Shown here: positions 36,101-44,318 of the stretch, piece after piece
Layout: each line of letters opens with the position of its first letter
Numbering within the stretch: the stretch's first letter is position 1
From: an uncultured bacterium
GTDB lineage: Bacteria > Chloroflexota > Anaerolineae > J036 > Brachytrichaceae
Length of the DNA stretch: 59,803 nucleotides
Assembly: GCA_903873965.1 (NCBI GenBank)
Contig: CAIQQO010000157.1
Coordinates: 1-59,803, forward strand
Reading direction: 5' to 3'
Position numbers and translations under genes: made by a program
The notes under the pieces: generated by a model
What the model was told of the DNA's origin: nothing
Seen by the model: only the letters and a program-made list of their open reading frames with translations
Database searches by the model: none

Positions 36101-36430
36101 GGATTACAACTCGTGCGCGATGGTGGTGTTTGCATCAGTTCATCGCTGATGGATGCGTGGCATCGAGTGGAGGCCAACGCAGCGTTCGATGATCCATTGA
36201 AAGCGCTCTCAATACGCGAACGCGAGGTGCTGGAGTTGATCGTCGCCGGCAGTACCAATCGCACCACAGGCCTCCGCCTTGGCATCAGCTTCCGCACGGT
36301 TGAAGTACACCGCAAGAAGATCATGTCCAAGCTCGGCGTTAAGAGTCTGGCGCAGTTGCTTCAATTGGTGAACGGTAAACTGGACAGAATATCCGCAGGA
36401 CTATCTGAACCCGTCACCCCGTCAAACTGA
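33158..36430 (+). CDS. Giant PAS-PAS-GAF-GAF-histidine kinase-receiver-LuxR protein
   Basis: A 1090-residue soluble protein combining an entire signalling pathway. Order: PAS1 (about 45-165), PAS2 (about 170-285), GAF1 (about 305-460), GAF2 (about 470-625), HisKA_3-like domain with phosphohistidine at 655 in IASQLHDTIGSKL, HATPase domain (about 745-860; N-box GLQESVINALQHA, G-box EDNGRGFD), receiver (about 868-985; phospho-accepting Asp 922 in VMMDINLPYLSG, Lys in LLKTD) and LuxR helix-turn-helix (about 1012-1075). No transmembrane helix is seen, so it senses cytoplasmic cues. The first acidic pair of the receiver is weak (VDPQE). Such one-protein kinase-to-DNA systems are uncommon in the NarL class. 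Confidence 0.93.
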   Translation: MSDFDSSVRLRLSADKDGSGYLPGGGVNPIISRAKIEEVLGAGFYNAFEYAAVGMAVVDLNGRCRAANHVLCSMLQCDSSELLGEGFQRFTHPDDIAGNIQLGLQLISGQIPFFQYEKRYLRKDGHPIWVLLNASLVRDLDGAPFCVISQLQDIDHLKQTEAALRESEERYRGIVEDQSELICRFHIDGTLTFVNDAYCRFFNQARDELVGSNLALQLPESQAIELMVHFEQLAATGGFSRGENQSFAADGSIRWLEWTNRVLRDEQGTVTGIQSVGRDITERKLAETAELEQRRLSEALRDSAAALNSTLDFEGVLDRILANVDRVVPHDASSVMLIDNLTYEAYIVRQRGYSERGLSEWIKQQRMRIDDHPDFIHMIETSLPLVISDVKNHPTWVTWDGSSWIRSYAAAPITIKGQTIGFLNFDSATPGFFNEGHVKRLHVFADQTAVAIENARLFDASRHKEALLTRLYEAGMALASANTMATLYELIVQWACDLVNVKLSGLTLYDGNSHLIVVAAIGFGAEIIGSRIALGEGLSGKVAQWHKPLQTRDYANLEGQIPFYLNRGLTSIAAMPLIWQDRLIGTISVGDTARVTFDSDDMHMLGLYASLIASAIDQRRALAELEAREAEAQALSVRVLHAQEKERQRIASQLHDTIGSKLVELQKNTESLLTSLGSNQPNTYRMRMEANGQVAESTLLNSLELLRETQSLTQTLSIDLSARALAELGLSATTRQYIERLNHNSNCPINLHVAGTVKRLPTNVETIAYRGLQESVINALQHADATKINIRLHFGVKQLRLSIEDNGRGFDNESNRGAPKGTMLGLPELRRQVESLQGEFSLNSAPGQGTRIEIALPFEALPQQRASIKTRVVLVDPQEVMRNGLRMLLTQNGEFACVSEASDGLQGIHLVELHRPDIVMMDINLPYLSGQEVLHQISIRMPHLKVLILATEGNEVLMQSVFNAGARGFLLKTDSGKEILKGLQLVRDGGVCISSSLMDAWHRVEANAAFDDPLKALSIREREVLELIVAGSTNRTTGLRLGISFRTVEVHRKKIMSKLGVKSLAQLLQLVNGKLDRISAGLSEPVTPSN

Positions 36431-36478
36431 AGCAACACCGAAACCAGGTGTGTTGCGGCGTTGCTTCAGCGCTTTTTC
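36427..36478 (+). terminator. Rho-independent terminator after the giant kinase gene
   Basis: Arms CTGAAGCAAC (36427-36436) and GTTGCTTCAG (36460-36469), ten bases each, are followed by GCGC and five T (36473-36477). The left arm overlaps the stop codon. It may stop the convergent alcohol dehydrogenase transcript as well. Confidence 0.8.
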
Positions 36479-36479
36479 T

Positions 36480-37487
36480 CTATGGTTCGATGACAACCTT
36501 CAGTCCATCACGGCGCAGTGCTGTATCAAAACCTTTCATCGAGTCGACCAGCGGGTAATGATGGGTCACCATCGAGCGCACATCGATCATGCCTCTTTCA
36601 ACCAGTTTGATCGCGCGCGGATAGGTATGTTTCATGCGGCGCGACATCCGGATCGTCAGTCCTTTGCGGCGCGCCACCGATGCCGTGAAACTGGTGCGAT
36701 CTTCAGATGGAATGCCGACGAGGACGACGGTTCCGCCGGGCTTGGTCGCGGCGACGGCTGCTTCAACCGCCTCGTTTTCGCCAGCGCACTCAAACGCCAC
36801 ATCCACACCGCGCTTGTTTGTCGCAGACAAAATCTGCGCAGCCTCTGTGCCATCAGCCTTGATCACGTTCGTAGCACCGTAATTCCGGGCTGCGTCGATG
36901 CGATGGGGTAATACTTCGGTCGCGAACAAGTCGGCAGCGCCGGCCAGGCGCGCCATTTGCAATGTCAGTAACCCGATGGGGCCATTCCCGAAAATTGCCA
37001 CGCTCATGCCGGGACGAATATGGCCAAGGTCAACCGCGTGAATAGCCACGCCCAGCGGTTCAAGCATCACGCCATCAGCATCGTTGATTGCATCAGGCAG
37101 AGGGAACATCAAATGCTCCGGCCATGCCATGCACTCGCGCATCGCGCCATCATCAGCCCCATGCCCGGCAAAGTGCATATTTGAGCAAAAGTTAGGATTG
37201 CCTTCAACGCAAAACTCGCATTCGCCACATGCGATAGCGGGATCAACCGCTACGCGCCGCCCTTTGTACTTGCCCATAAGCGCCACGCCTGCGAACTCGT
37301 GACCGAGGACGAGGGGGCGCGACAAACGCGCATCGCCGATGCCAGACTCAGCAAACCAGTGCAGGTCAGACCCGCACACACCAATCGAGGTAACGCGCAG
37401 CACAGCCTGACCGGCAGTCGGAGACTGTGGATCGGGTTCATCATGCAGGCGTAGATCATGCACACCGTGTAGTCGTGCTACTTTCAT
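36480..37487 (-). CDS. Zinc-dependent alcohol/polyol dehydrogenase (MDR family)
   Basis: Medium-chain dehydrogenase of 335 residues. The catalytic zinc site is seen in IGVCGSDLHWFAE (Cys about 35) and GHEFAG (His about 62); the structural zinc has four cysteines in CGECEFCVEGNPNFC (about 91-105). The Rossmann dinucleotide motif is AIFGNGPIGLLTLQ (about 165). Sequence resembles threonine and sorbitol dehydrogenases, which oxidise polyols or L-threonine with NAD. Start at ATG 37487 is preferred, with AAGGAT upstream, over TTG at 37505. Substrate not assigned; context of sugar catabolism favours a polyol. Confidence 0.92.
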   Translation of the reverse strand: MKVARLHGVHDLRLHDEPDPQSPTAGQAVLRVTSIGVCGSDLHWFAESGIGDARLSRPLVLGHEFAGVALMGKYKGRRVAVDPAIACGECEFCVEGNPNFCSNMHFAGHGADDGAMRECMAWPEHLMFPLPDAINDADGVMLEPLGVAIHAVDLGHIRPGMSVAIFGNGPIGLLTLQMARLAGAADLFATEVLPHRIDAARNYGATNVIKADGTEAAQILSATNKRGVDVAFECAGENEAVEAAVAATKPGGTVVLVGIPSEDRTSFTASVARRKGLTIRMSRRMKHTYPRAIKLVERGMIDVRSMVTHHYPLVDSMKGFDTALRRDGLKVVIEP

Positions 37488-37634
37488 TGTGATTAAATCC
37501 TTCAATCAAACTTAAGTCATTGTACGTCTGACATGCTGGACGCGTTAAAAATCAACGTGGCGTTAATGTGTTAGGGTCTAGCTTTGCGAGATGAAAATTC
37601 TCAGATCAAGGCACACGACCTCCATCCGCTTCTG

Positions 37635-38477
37635 CTACGCTTCACGTTTCAATGCATGCGTGTGCGTATGCGCCAGCGGATGAACGTGCGGATGCATATG
37701 CTCATTGCCATCATCATGACGATGCACATGATCATGGCTAAGGTTGCACGCCAGCAACAGTTCATTGTTCGACAGGATGGCGTGCGGCGTCCCCTGCGCA
37801 ACGACGTGGTGCGCCTCATCAAACACATAGACGCGATCCGCAATGGCATCGACAATACTCAGGTCGTGCGTAGCAGTAATCACCGTGTGTCCGGCGCGCC
37901 CCTGGTCTACGATGAAATTCACCAGCCATGATTGGCTGCGTGGATCAAGGCCTGTCGTCGGTTCATCCAACAGCCAGACATCGGGTTGCAACGTTAAGAC
38001 CGAAGCCAGCGCCACGCGGCGTTTCTCCCCGCCCGACAGACGGTGCGGCGCACGATCACGCAGTTTCTCAATGCGCAGTGCGTGCAATGCTGAATCGACG
38101 CGCGCATTTACCTCTGCCTTGCCAAGGCCCATCTGCATCGGGGCGAACGCCACTTCCTCCCATACCGATGGCGAGAACAACTGCACGTCCGTATCTTGAA
38201 ATACCAGCCCGACTTTGCGGCGAAAGGCGAAATTAAAAGCGTCATCATCAAACGCAACCTCGGTTAAAGGTTGGCCATAAGCGTTCACCACACCTACTGT
38301 CGCGAAATACAGCCCGTCGAGCAATTTCAACAGTGTGCTCTTGCCCGAACCATTTGATCCGAGCACGACGATGCGTTCGCCGGCGTTAATTGAGAGCGAT
38401 ACATGCTCCAGCGCGGTCTGTTTGCCCTCATAGGCAAAACTTACATCCTGCAGGTCGAAAATCGTTTCGTTGTTCAT
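37635..38477 (-). CDS. cbiO: Nickel/cobalt ECF transporter ATPase with His-rich tail
   Basis: ABC ATPase of 280 residues with Walker A GSNGSGKSTLL, Q loop FQDTDVQLFSPSV, signature LSGGEKRRVALA, Walker B VWLLDEPTTGLD and H switch ITATHDLS. The last 40 residues are very rich in His (HDHVHRHDDGNEHMHPHVHP), suggesting metal binding. It energises uptake of Ni or Co with CbiM and CbiQ. Its start overlaps the CbiQ stop (TAATG). The His-rich end is more marked than in usual CbiO, and hints at a metal store or sensor. Confidence 0.92.
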   Translation of the reverse strand: MNNETIFDLQDVSFAYEGKQTALEHVSLSINAGERIVVLGSNGSGKSTLLKLLDGLYFATVGVVNAYGQPLTEVAFDDDAFNFAFRRKVGLVFQDTDVQLFSPSVWEEVAFAPMQMGLGKAEVNARVDSALHALRIEKLRDRAPHRLSGGEKRRVALASVLTLQPDVWLLDEPTTGLDPRSQSWLVNFIVDQGRAGHTVITATHDLSIVDAIADRVYVFDEAHHVVAQGTPHAILSNNELLLACNLSHDHVHRHDDGNEHMHPHVHPLAHTHTHALKREA

Positions 38478-39373
38478 TATTGTCCCAACCAGATAGCGCC
38501 AACAGTGACGATGGCGACGACGATGACCGCCACCCAGTCGCGCGCGCGAATGCTGAACGAAGCTGTTCCCGGCATACGAGCATGCCCGCGAAATCCACGC
38601 GATTGCATCGCCAGATAGACTTCGCTGCTCAAGCGCATCGATTTGCCCAGCAGCACGCCGGCGCTTGCGCCCATCATGCGACGCTGATCAGCGCCAGTCG
38701 TACGACCAACCACGCGGCTCTTACGTGACAGGAACATGTCATTAGCCGTGTTCAGCAGGAGATAGATATAACGGTAAGTCATCCCGAAAATCAGGATAAC
38801 GGCTTCAGGCATGCGCAATACGCCGAGCGCTTTCAGCACATCGATCCATGGCGTGGTGAAAGTGAGTAGCGCAGCCATTGATACTGACGTACTGACCCGC
38901 AGGAGCAGGAATAACGCTGTCATCAGACCAGTGCGCGTGACAACCAAATCCAACGGTAATTGCAGCAACGCAGGGCCGGGCGTGAGAAACAACGCCGGTA
39001 ATGCAATCACACCGGTAAAAAACGGCAGAAAAAGCCACACACGTTTGATAAAGAACCCGACCGGTATGGCCGACCGCCACGCCAAAACGAGCGTGATGAC
39101 GTACAAGCCGGCAATGACCAGCAAGCTACGCGACAACCCCACGGCGATCAGCAACGCCAGCATGGAGAGGAGCTTGACGCGAGGATCAAGCGACTGCAAC
39201 AACCCCGGTTTTCGGGCGATATCTTCTGAGAAGAGTGAGTGCTCCATGGCATGACTTAGTTCCGCCAGAGTTCGCTCGATTACACCATTGCGCCGACGCC
39301 CTGCCACGGGCGCAGGCAATCCAGCCTGCATTGAACCCGCACTAGGCGAGCTTGCAGTGAGATTCTCACTCAT
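38477..39373 (-). CDS. cbiQ: Nickel/cobalt ECF transporter T component
   Basis: Integral membrane protein of 298 residues. The N-terminal Ala/Ser/Gly-rich tail (about 1-65) is followed by five to six helices (about 85-145, 175-245, 275-298) and the CbiQ coupling region AMQSRGFRGHARM (about 262-274), which transmits ATP hydrolysis from CbiO to CbiM. The start ATG at 39373 overlaps the cbiM stop by four bases; an upstream start would lie inside cbiM. Metal specificity is not visible from sequence alone. Confidence 0.88.
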   Translation of the reverse strand: MSENLTASSPSAGSMQAGLPAPVAGRRRNGVIERTLAELSHAMEHSLFSEDIARKPGLLQSLDPRVKLLSMLALLIAVGLSRSLLVIAGLYVITLVLAWRSAIPVGFFIKRVWLFLPFFTGVIALPALFLTPGPALLQLPLDLVVTRTGLMTALFLLLRVSTSVSMAALLTFTTPWIDVLKALGVLRMPEAVILIFGMTYRYIYLLLNTANDMFLSRKSRVVGRTTGADQRRMMGASAGVLLGKSMRLSSEVYLAMQSRGFRGHARMPGTASFSIRARDWVAVIVVAIVTVGAIWLGQ

Positions 39374-40449
39374 TTCTGCTCTGACTCCTGTAGCGCTGGC
39401 ACCGCAGGCTTCTGGGAGCGTGTCATCCCGGCCAGCAGACGCGAGAGCAGCCACGAGACAACGACGATCAAGCCAACACCCGCGACCGCTGATAACACAT
39501 AACCCAAGCTGGTATTTCCTAATGCCGGAATACCATAGTCGGCCAGCGGAGCGCCCCACAACCCCTGCATTGTGCTCATGCCCTGCGGCACAATCCCCAA
39601 TCCCATGCGAGACAACTCATCGGCGCTCCATTCACCCCAGGCCGTGCCTGGCGCGAGTAAACCCAGCGGTGTGGCGACTATTAATGCAAGTAATCCAATC
39701 CACAGCAGGCGCAGCCGACCGGGCGCGACGGTTCCAGTTGCCACCGTTTGTTTAGTGAACAATTGCAGGATGGCCGGGTTGGCGCGCTGCAGGTACAGGA
39801 CGACCGCTGCACCAACAAGACCTTCGATCACCGATGCAACCAGCAAATGCGGAATGACCATGGCCGGGATAGCCACATTTAACGGATACGGAGCGTACAA
39901 GGGCGTGCCATCGGCGGCATGCCATAGCAACGGTTGCAAGCCAAACTCGACAGCAGTCACCAACGCAGCCACGGTCAACCCTACCCAGCCACCCAATGCG
40001 GCACCTATCACGCGCCGGACGGAAGTCACGGATGAATTGGCGCTGATTAATGAGTAAATACCATAGGCCACGTAGGGCAACACAACCGCCATATTGAAAC
40101 AGTTGGCGCCAATCTGCAAAATACCGCCATCGCCAAAGAAGATAGCCTGAATGACCAGCGCAATGCTGATGGCGATAGTCGCAACGCCAGGCCCAAGAAT
40201 AATGGCCACCAGTGCGCCGGCAACGGCGTGCCCCGATGTCCCTCCGGGTAACGGCACGTTGAACATCATGACAATGAAGGAAAAAGCCGCCATCAGCGCG
40301 ATGAGCGGTACGTTGCGCGCATTGACACGCTTACTTAAGCCGCGCGCGCCCTTATACCAGAATGGCAGAACGAGTAGAAACATGATCAGGGATGTCAGCG
40401 GGCTAAGCATCCCGTCGGGGACATGCATATATGACGGTGAATTAAGCAT
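39370..40449 (-). CDS. cbiM: CbiM-type substrate-binding protein fused to a PDGLE/CbiN-like region
   Basis: Membrane S component of 359 residues. The N terminus MLNSPSYMHVPDGMLS carries the metal-coordinating CbiM signature (His at residue 8, in MHxPDG), followed by about seven helices through residue 235. The second part (about 255-345) has a PDGLE-like domain (IVATPLGLLAPGTAWGEW) and one more helix, replacing a separate CbiN. It captures Ni(II) or Co(II) for the CbiQO module. GGAGG seven bases before the ATG at 40449 fixes the start. Coupled to cbiQ. Confidence 0.9.
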   Translation of the reverse strand: MLNSPSYMHVPDGMLSPLTSLIMFLLVLPFWYKGARGLSKRVNARNVPLIALMAAFSFIVMMFNVPLPGGTSGHAVAGALVAIILGPGVATIAISIALVIQAIFFGDGGILQIGANCFNMAVVLPYVAYGIYSLISANSSVTSVRRVIGAALGGWVGLTVAALVTAVEFGLQPLLWHAADGTPLYAPYPLNVAIPAMVIPHLLVASVIEGLVGAAVVLYLQRANPAILQLFTKQTVATGTVAPGRLRLLWIGLLALIVATPLGLLAPGTAWGEWSADELSRMGLGIVPQGMSTMQGLWGAPLADYGIPALGNTSLGYVLSAVAGVGLIVVVSWLLSRLLAGMTRSQKPAVPALQESEQK

Positions 40450-40542
40450 TGATACCTCCACCAGGAAAACTTCCAAATCGACGTACTCCCGGAATCACGC
40501 GCAGGTAGATTTGGGGAGTGCGCCTGTATAGTCGGCCGTTGC

Positions 40543-41007
40543 CTATAACGGATGCGGATGATGGCCTTGCTGCGCCTGCGCTTTGGTTTGGCAGGCATGG
40601 CACAAGCCAAACAACGCCAGGTGATCCATGTCAGCAATAAAGTGATAGTGATCCGACAGTTGCTTCTGCAACTCGGCGAACGTATCCGAGTTGATCATAA
40701 TCGTATGCCGACAGTTGCGGCACACCAGGTGATGGTGATGCGGATGGCGATGAACCTCATACTCCACCCGCCCATTCCCGAAATCGACGCACGAGACCAA
40801 TCCCAGTTCGGTGAGTAATTCCAGGTTGCGATACACTACTGATTTGTTGACGCGGGGATACACCTTGCGCACACCCATCAACAGCTTGTCGGCGCTGAGA
40901 TGCTTGTCTGAACCACCTAACAGCGACAGCATCAATTCACGCTGCGGCGTCATTCTGTAGCCACGCTCCATCAAGGAATCTGCCAGATCAGTTTGCTTGG
41001 TTTTCAT
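40543..41007 (-). CDS. Fur-family metal-responsive regulator
   Basis: Protein of 154 residues with a winged helix (about 15-85; GYRMTPQRELMLSLL, VVYRNLELLTELGLV) and the Fur metal sites: HRHPHHHHLVCRNCRHT with CxxC (about 96-99) and a second CxxC in LFGLCHACQ (about 138) that hold structural zinc. The His-rich end (QQGHHPHPL) may bind further metal. First gene of a minus-strand operon with cbiMQO; the neighbouring Ni/Co importer suggests a Nur-like repressor that responds to Ni or Co. A palindrome upstream fits an autoregulatory operator. Confidence 0.9.
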   Translation of the reverse strand: MKTKQTDLADSLMERGYRMTPQRELMLSLLGGSDKHLSADKLLMGVRKVYPRVNKSVVYRNLELLTELGLVSCVDFGNGRVEYEVHRHPHHHHLVCRNCRHTIMINSDTFAELQKQLSDHYHFIADMDHLALFGLCHACQTKAQAQQGHHPHPL

Positions 41008-41022
41008 TTAGCACGCCATTAA

Positions 41023-41052
41023 TGCAACTAGTTGCAAAAGCAACTGGATGCA
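41023..41052. promoter_or_regulatory. Palindromic operator upstream of the fur-cbi operon
   Basis: TGCAACTAGTTGCA (41023-41036) is a perfect 14-base palindrome 16 bases before the regulator start. A second near-copy, GCAACTGGATGCA, follows at 41040-41052. The TTGCAA arms resemble the Nur operator pattern (TGCAA half-sites), though with a four-base spacer instead of five. Likely bound by the Fur-family protein. Confidence 0.6.
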
Positions 41053-41271
41053 TCTTATCACATGGTGCATTGACAGAAAAATCAGGGCGTATTCCCTCAG
41101 CGCGTTCAAGTAGTAAAAGCAGGTGTAGCAGGCGTAATTGACGGATAAACGCACACGGGGCGCGCGTCATTCAAGAACGCATGATCGCCATCTGAATACG
41201 GAACCGGATCATACCGATTCTGGGCTTTTTAGTTGTTCCAGCATGGCGAATGAGTGTGCGGTGAGGCGGGG

Positions 41272-42405
41272 CTACATGCGATTTGATATGGCATGCGCCG
41301 CTGAGTGTGCAAACTGTGTGAACAGATCGTCAAGATCAGTTGGCGAGGGCGAGGCGTCCAGCATGATCGCGAGGCCTTCGGGGCGCAGTGCCTCGCGCAA
41401 GGCAATGACCTCATGCGGTGGGCAGATCGCCAGCACCGAACGCCCTTTGCGCTGTATCTTGCGAAACATATCTACCCAGGCCAGTGCCGAAGGTGTCCCG
41501 CTGCCGGGGGTAAACTGAATCGCCTGAATATCGGGAACCTCAAGCAGCGCGTCAATGTGGCGGGCTGCACCCGGACCGTCAAGGTGAAAGACGGCCCGTC
41601 CTACTGTTGCGGCCTGGCGGGCAATGTCGGGTAATAACAGGCGTTCAAATTCACGCGGGCCGATCATGAAGTTGAAGTCACAGGCGGGGATCATATAGGG
41701 TCGATTAGACCAGATCCCCAGCCAGTGAATCAGTCCCGCGCCGTGCCCCATGGCAATGTCATACAAACGTGTGTAGGCAGTGTGCCACGCAGCATAGATC
41801 GCATCAACCGCCGTTGTGATGCGCTCGGGTTGCTCCAGCACATCCATGCATAACGGCCCTGACCCGCGCAAGTTCAACAGCACATCACCCGAACCGCCAA
41901 GATCGGGTGTGCAAAGCAAATAACGCCCGGAGGCATCCTGCGCCACCCGCTCAGCTAACTCCTGTAACAACTGCCACCAGTGGTTGTCTTCATGCAACAC
42001 CCAATCCGGCGCGTTAGCCCAGGCGTCATCAATGAAAGCATGCGTCCATGTCGTGTCTGCGCCAAATTCGATACCGCCTCCCAGCATACCGCCCAACAAC
42101 ACAGGCCCAAAGTCGGCGCGAATATACGGCAACGCGTCACCGACGCGATGCCATTGGCCCATATCGGTATACTTCGCCTCGAACCAGCGTTCGGTTTGCT
42201 CAATCACTTCCAAGCGGCGCGTGATGGGACGCTGCGGGCGGGTATCTGCAGTGCCGATGAAAACCGGGCGATCGACGACCTCATGCGCCCACCACGCTTC
42301 GTAACGTTGAGCAATCTGAGGAAAGTCGTGGCACAATGCGAGTGGTTGTGTCGCCATTCGCGCCAGTTGCCCGGCCCATTCGGTTGCAATAGGTTGTATT
42401 GACAT
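41272..42405 (-). CDS. URO-D family protein of unknown substrate
   Basis: Protein of 377 residues in the URO-D-like superfamily. It is distant from the protein at 10833-11774, but its C-terminal half keeps GRAVFHLDGPGAARHIDALL (about residues 258-278) and SVLAICPPHEVIALREAL (about 322-340), candidate zinc His and Cys positions. Members in Chloroflexota often occur near sugar genes and have unknown roles; a methyl or corrinoid function is possible. It lies upstream of the fur-cbi operon on the same strand but 265 bases away, so co-transcription is unlikely. Confidence 0.65.
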   Translation of the reverse strand: MSIQPIATEWAGQLARMATQPLALCHDFPQIAQRYEAWWAHEVVDRPVFIGTADTRPQRPITRRLEVIEQTERWFEAKYTDMGQWHRVGDALPYIRADFGPVLLGGMLGGGIEFGADTTWTHAFIDDAWANAPDWVLHEDNHWWQLLQELAERVAQDASGRYLLCTPDLGGSGDVLLNLRGSGPLCMDVLEQPERITTAVDAIYAAWHTAYTRLYDIAMGHGAGLIHWLGIWSNRPYMIPACDFNFMIGPREFERLLLPDIARQAATVGRAVFHLDGPGAARHIDALLEVPDIQAIQFTPGSGTPSALAWVDMFRKIQRKGRSVLAICPPHEVIALREALRPEGLAIMLDASPSPTDLDDLFTQFAHSAAHAISNRM

Positions 42406-42645
42406 TGAACTTTATAATCCTACATCTCAGTGCAATTTGCAGTCTACTCGATTTCGAAAATGTCACTGGACCGTTTGCAATTGTCCTATCGAAAGGCGTA
42501 GAATACATCCCGACATGCTTGTGCACACTGGCATTGCTTGTAAGCGTTATGGCAAGCCTGTGCAAGGCGCATGCAGGCCAAAGGTGGTCGTGACACAAGA
42601 GTGTCTGTGCGGCTGATGCCGTACAACCGTATGAAGGAGTTATGG

Positions 42646-43440
42646 ATGGATTTTACGAAGGTCGTCAACATTGTCGCTGAACAGATCAAGGATGATCCTG
42701 CAGTCGAAGGTGTTTTTATTTTTGGTTCTATTGCCGCAAAAAAACACGATGAATTTTCAGATATCGATGTTGGCATCGCCACGCGGGACAATCTCAAGGA
42801 TTATCGCAAAGCCTGTGGCTTAACCGAATCTGTTTTGAGCGCGATTGGAAAGCGCATTGCCGTATCAGAAGAAGATGAAGATGAGCACACTCACACGGCT
42901 AGTGCGCTCTTTGGTAAAACCGAGTACCCTCCCATGGGCGTGAAAGTGGATCTGTTGTTCAGCCAGATGAAACATCTGGGCGACAAAACACCGCGGAGCG
43001 CCGACTTTATCATTTTCGACCGCAATGGCAGTGTGGCTTCGCTGATTGAGAAGTATGCCAAGAGCAAGCCGAAAGACGATATTACTGGGAAGCTGAAAGA
43101 GAATCTGAACGAATTTCCTTTCTACCTTTATGACGCCTTGTGCGCCTTCGGGCGCAAGGATCATGCGCGGGTACAGTCGGCTGCCGAGCAGATGCGCAAA
43201 TCGATCTACCATGTTGCAGCGGTGCGCGCCGGGAGTAAAGGGCAGAACAGCAGCTACGGGCTGGTTAATCTTGCGCCCGGTGAGAAATGGGTTGTGGAGC
43301 AGTCATACCAGACCTGCACGCGCAAAACGGTTATGAAACTCACCGATCTCTATCTTTCATGCTTTTCCGGCATCCAGACGATTTACCACCTTGAACCCGA
43401 AGTCACTACCCTGCAACAAGCCTTGAGCGATCTGATGTAA
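42646..43440 (+). CDS. Nucleotidyltransferase-domain protein
   Basis: Protein of 264 residues. The nucleotidyltransferase core is FIFGSIAAKKHDEFSDIDVGIA (about 28-49), with the G-S and D-x-D catalytic pattern; the third acidic residue is probably in VKVDLLF (about 103). The helical C-terminal half (about 140-260) contains YDALCAFGRKDHARVQSA and could bind the substrate. Similar fold to minimal nucleotidyltransferases and aminoglycoside nucleotidyltransferases. AAGGAG six bases before the ATG at 42646 marks the start. The role is unknown: RNA, antibiotic and small-molecule adenylation all fit. Confidence 0.75.
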   Translation: MDFTKVVNIVAEQIKDDPAVEGVFIFGSIAAKKHDEFSDIDVGIATRDNLKDYRKACGLTESVLSAIGKRIAVSEEDEDEHTHTASALFGKTEYPPMGVKVDLLFSQMKHLGDKTPRSADFIIFDRNGSVASLIEKYAKSKPKDDITGKLKENLNEFPFYLYDALCAFGRKDHARVQSAAEQMRKSIYHVAAVRAGSKGQNSSYGLVNLAPGEKWVVEQSYQTCTRKTVMKLTDLYLSCFSGIQTIYHLEPEVTTLQQALSDLM

Positions 43441-43525
43441 TACCGAGGTAGCGCTAGCGGCAGCCCAGCCGACTGCAGGTACTGGCCAGCCGCCGGCGCT
43501 CATTATGTGAGGATGAGGACTAAAC

Positions 43526-44302
43526 TTGACCACACACGGCTATTCTGATGCGTTTGCGCCCATCTATGACCAGCTATGGGGCGGCTGGGCGATTCAACTC
43601 GCGCCGCGAATCAGGCAATTCCTTGAAAGCCTGCCCAACGCCTCGCAGCGCCGTTCGCTGCTGGATGTTTGTTGCGGGACAGGCCAACTAGCGCGCCATT
43701 TCCTTGATAACGGCTATCGCGTCATCGGGCTCGATGCCTCAGCCGCCATGCTCCGACAGGCCGCGTTGAATATTCAGCCCTATCTTGACGCTGGCACAGC
43801 CAGGCTGGTTCAGGGTGATGCGGCGTGCTTCACGCTTGATGAACGCGTCAACATTGTCGTTTCAACCTACGATTCGCTCAACCATTTGCCCGACCTTGCT
43901 GCTCTGCGCAGTTGTTTTCAAAGTGCGTGGGACATACTGGCTGATGATGGCGTACTGCTGTTCGATCTCAACACCCATCATGGCATGGAAGGATGGCGAT
44001 CAACAGCCATTGAGGACAGCCCGGAGTTAATGCTGATCAGTCGTGGCCAGTTCGACGAAGCGAATGGTTACGCATCCTTGCATGTCACCGGGTTCAAACT
44101 CACGCCAAGCGGGCTGTACGAGCGGTTCGAGGAGACAGCCCACAACACCTTGTTTGACCTGGAGCAAGTCCGTAAGCTATTGGTCGATGACGGCTGGCGC
44201 CATGTCTATCTGGCGGCTACGTCCGACTTGACCCAACCGGCCGCCAATCCTGAACGGGAACGTCGAATCTTCTTTATTGCCAGCAAACCCGGAGTCTCTT
44301 AG
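43526..44302 (+). CDS. Class I SAM-dependent methyltransferase
   Basis: Protein of 258 residues with a Methyltransf_25-type Rossmann fold: motif I LLDVCCGTGQLARHFLDNGY (about 48-67), the acidic motif II LDASAAML, and VVSTYDSLNHLPD (about 112-125). The start is a TTG at 43526, preceded by GAGGATGAGGA. The target is unknown. The next gene, another methyltransferase, begins 16 bases after its stop, so the two probably form an operon; pairs such as these may modify a common substrate. Confidence 0.88.
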   Translation: MTTHGYSDAFAPIYDQLWGGWAIQLAPRIRQFLESLPNASQRRSLLDVCCGTGQLARHFLDNGYRVIGLDASAAMLRQAALNIQPYLDAGTARLVQGDAACFTLDERVNIVVSTYDSLNHLPDLAALRSCFQSAWDILADDGVLLFDLNTHHGMEGWRSTAIEDSPELMLISRGQFDEANGYASLHVTGFKLTPSGLYERFEETAHNTLFDLEQVRKLLVDDGWRHVYLAATSDLTQPAANPERERRIFFIASKPGVS

Positions 44303-44318
44303 CCAGAGGAGCTGTTGA

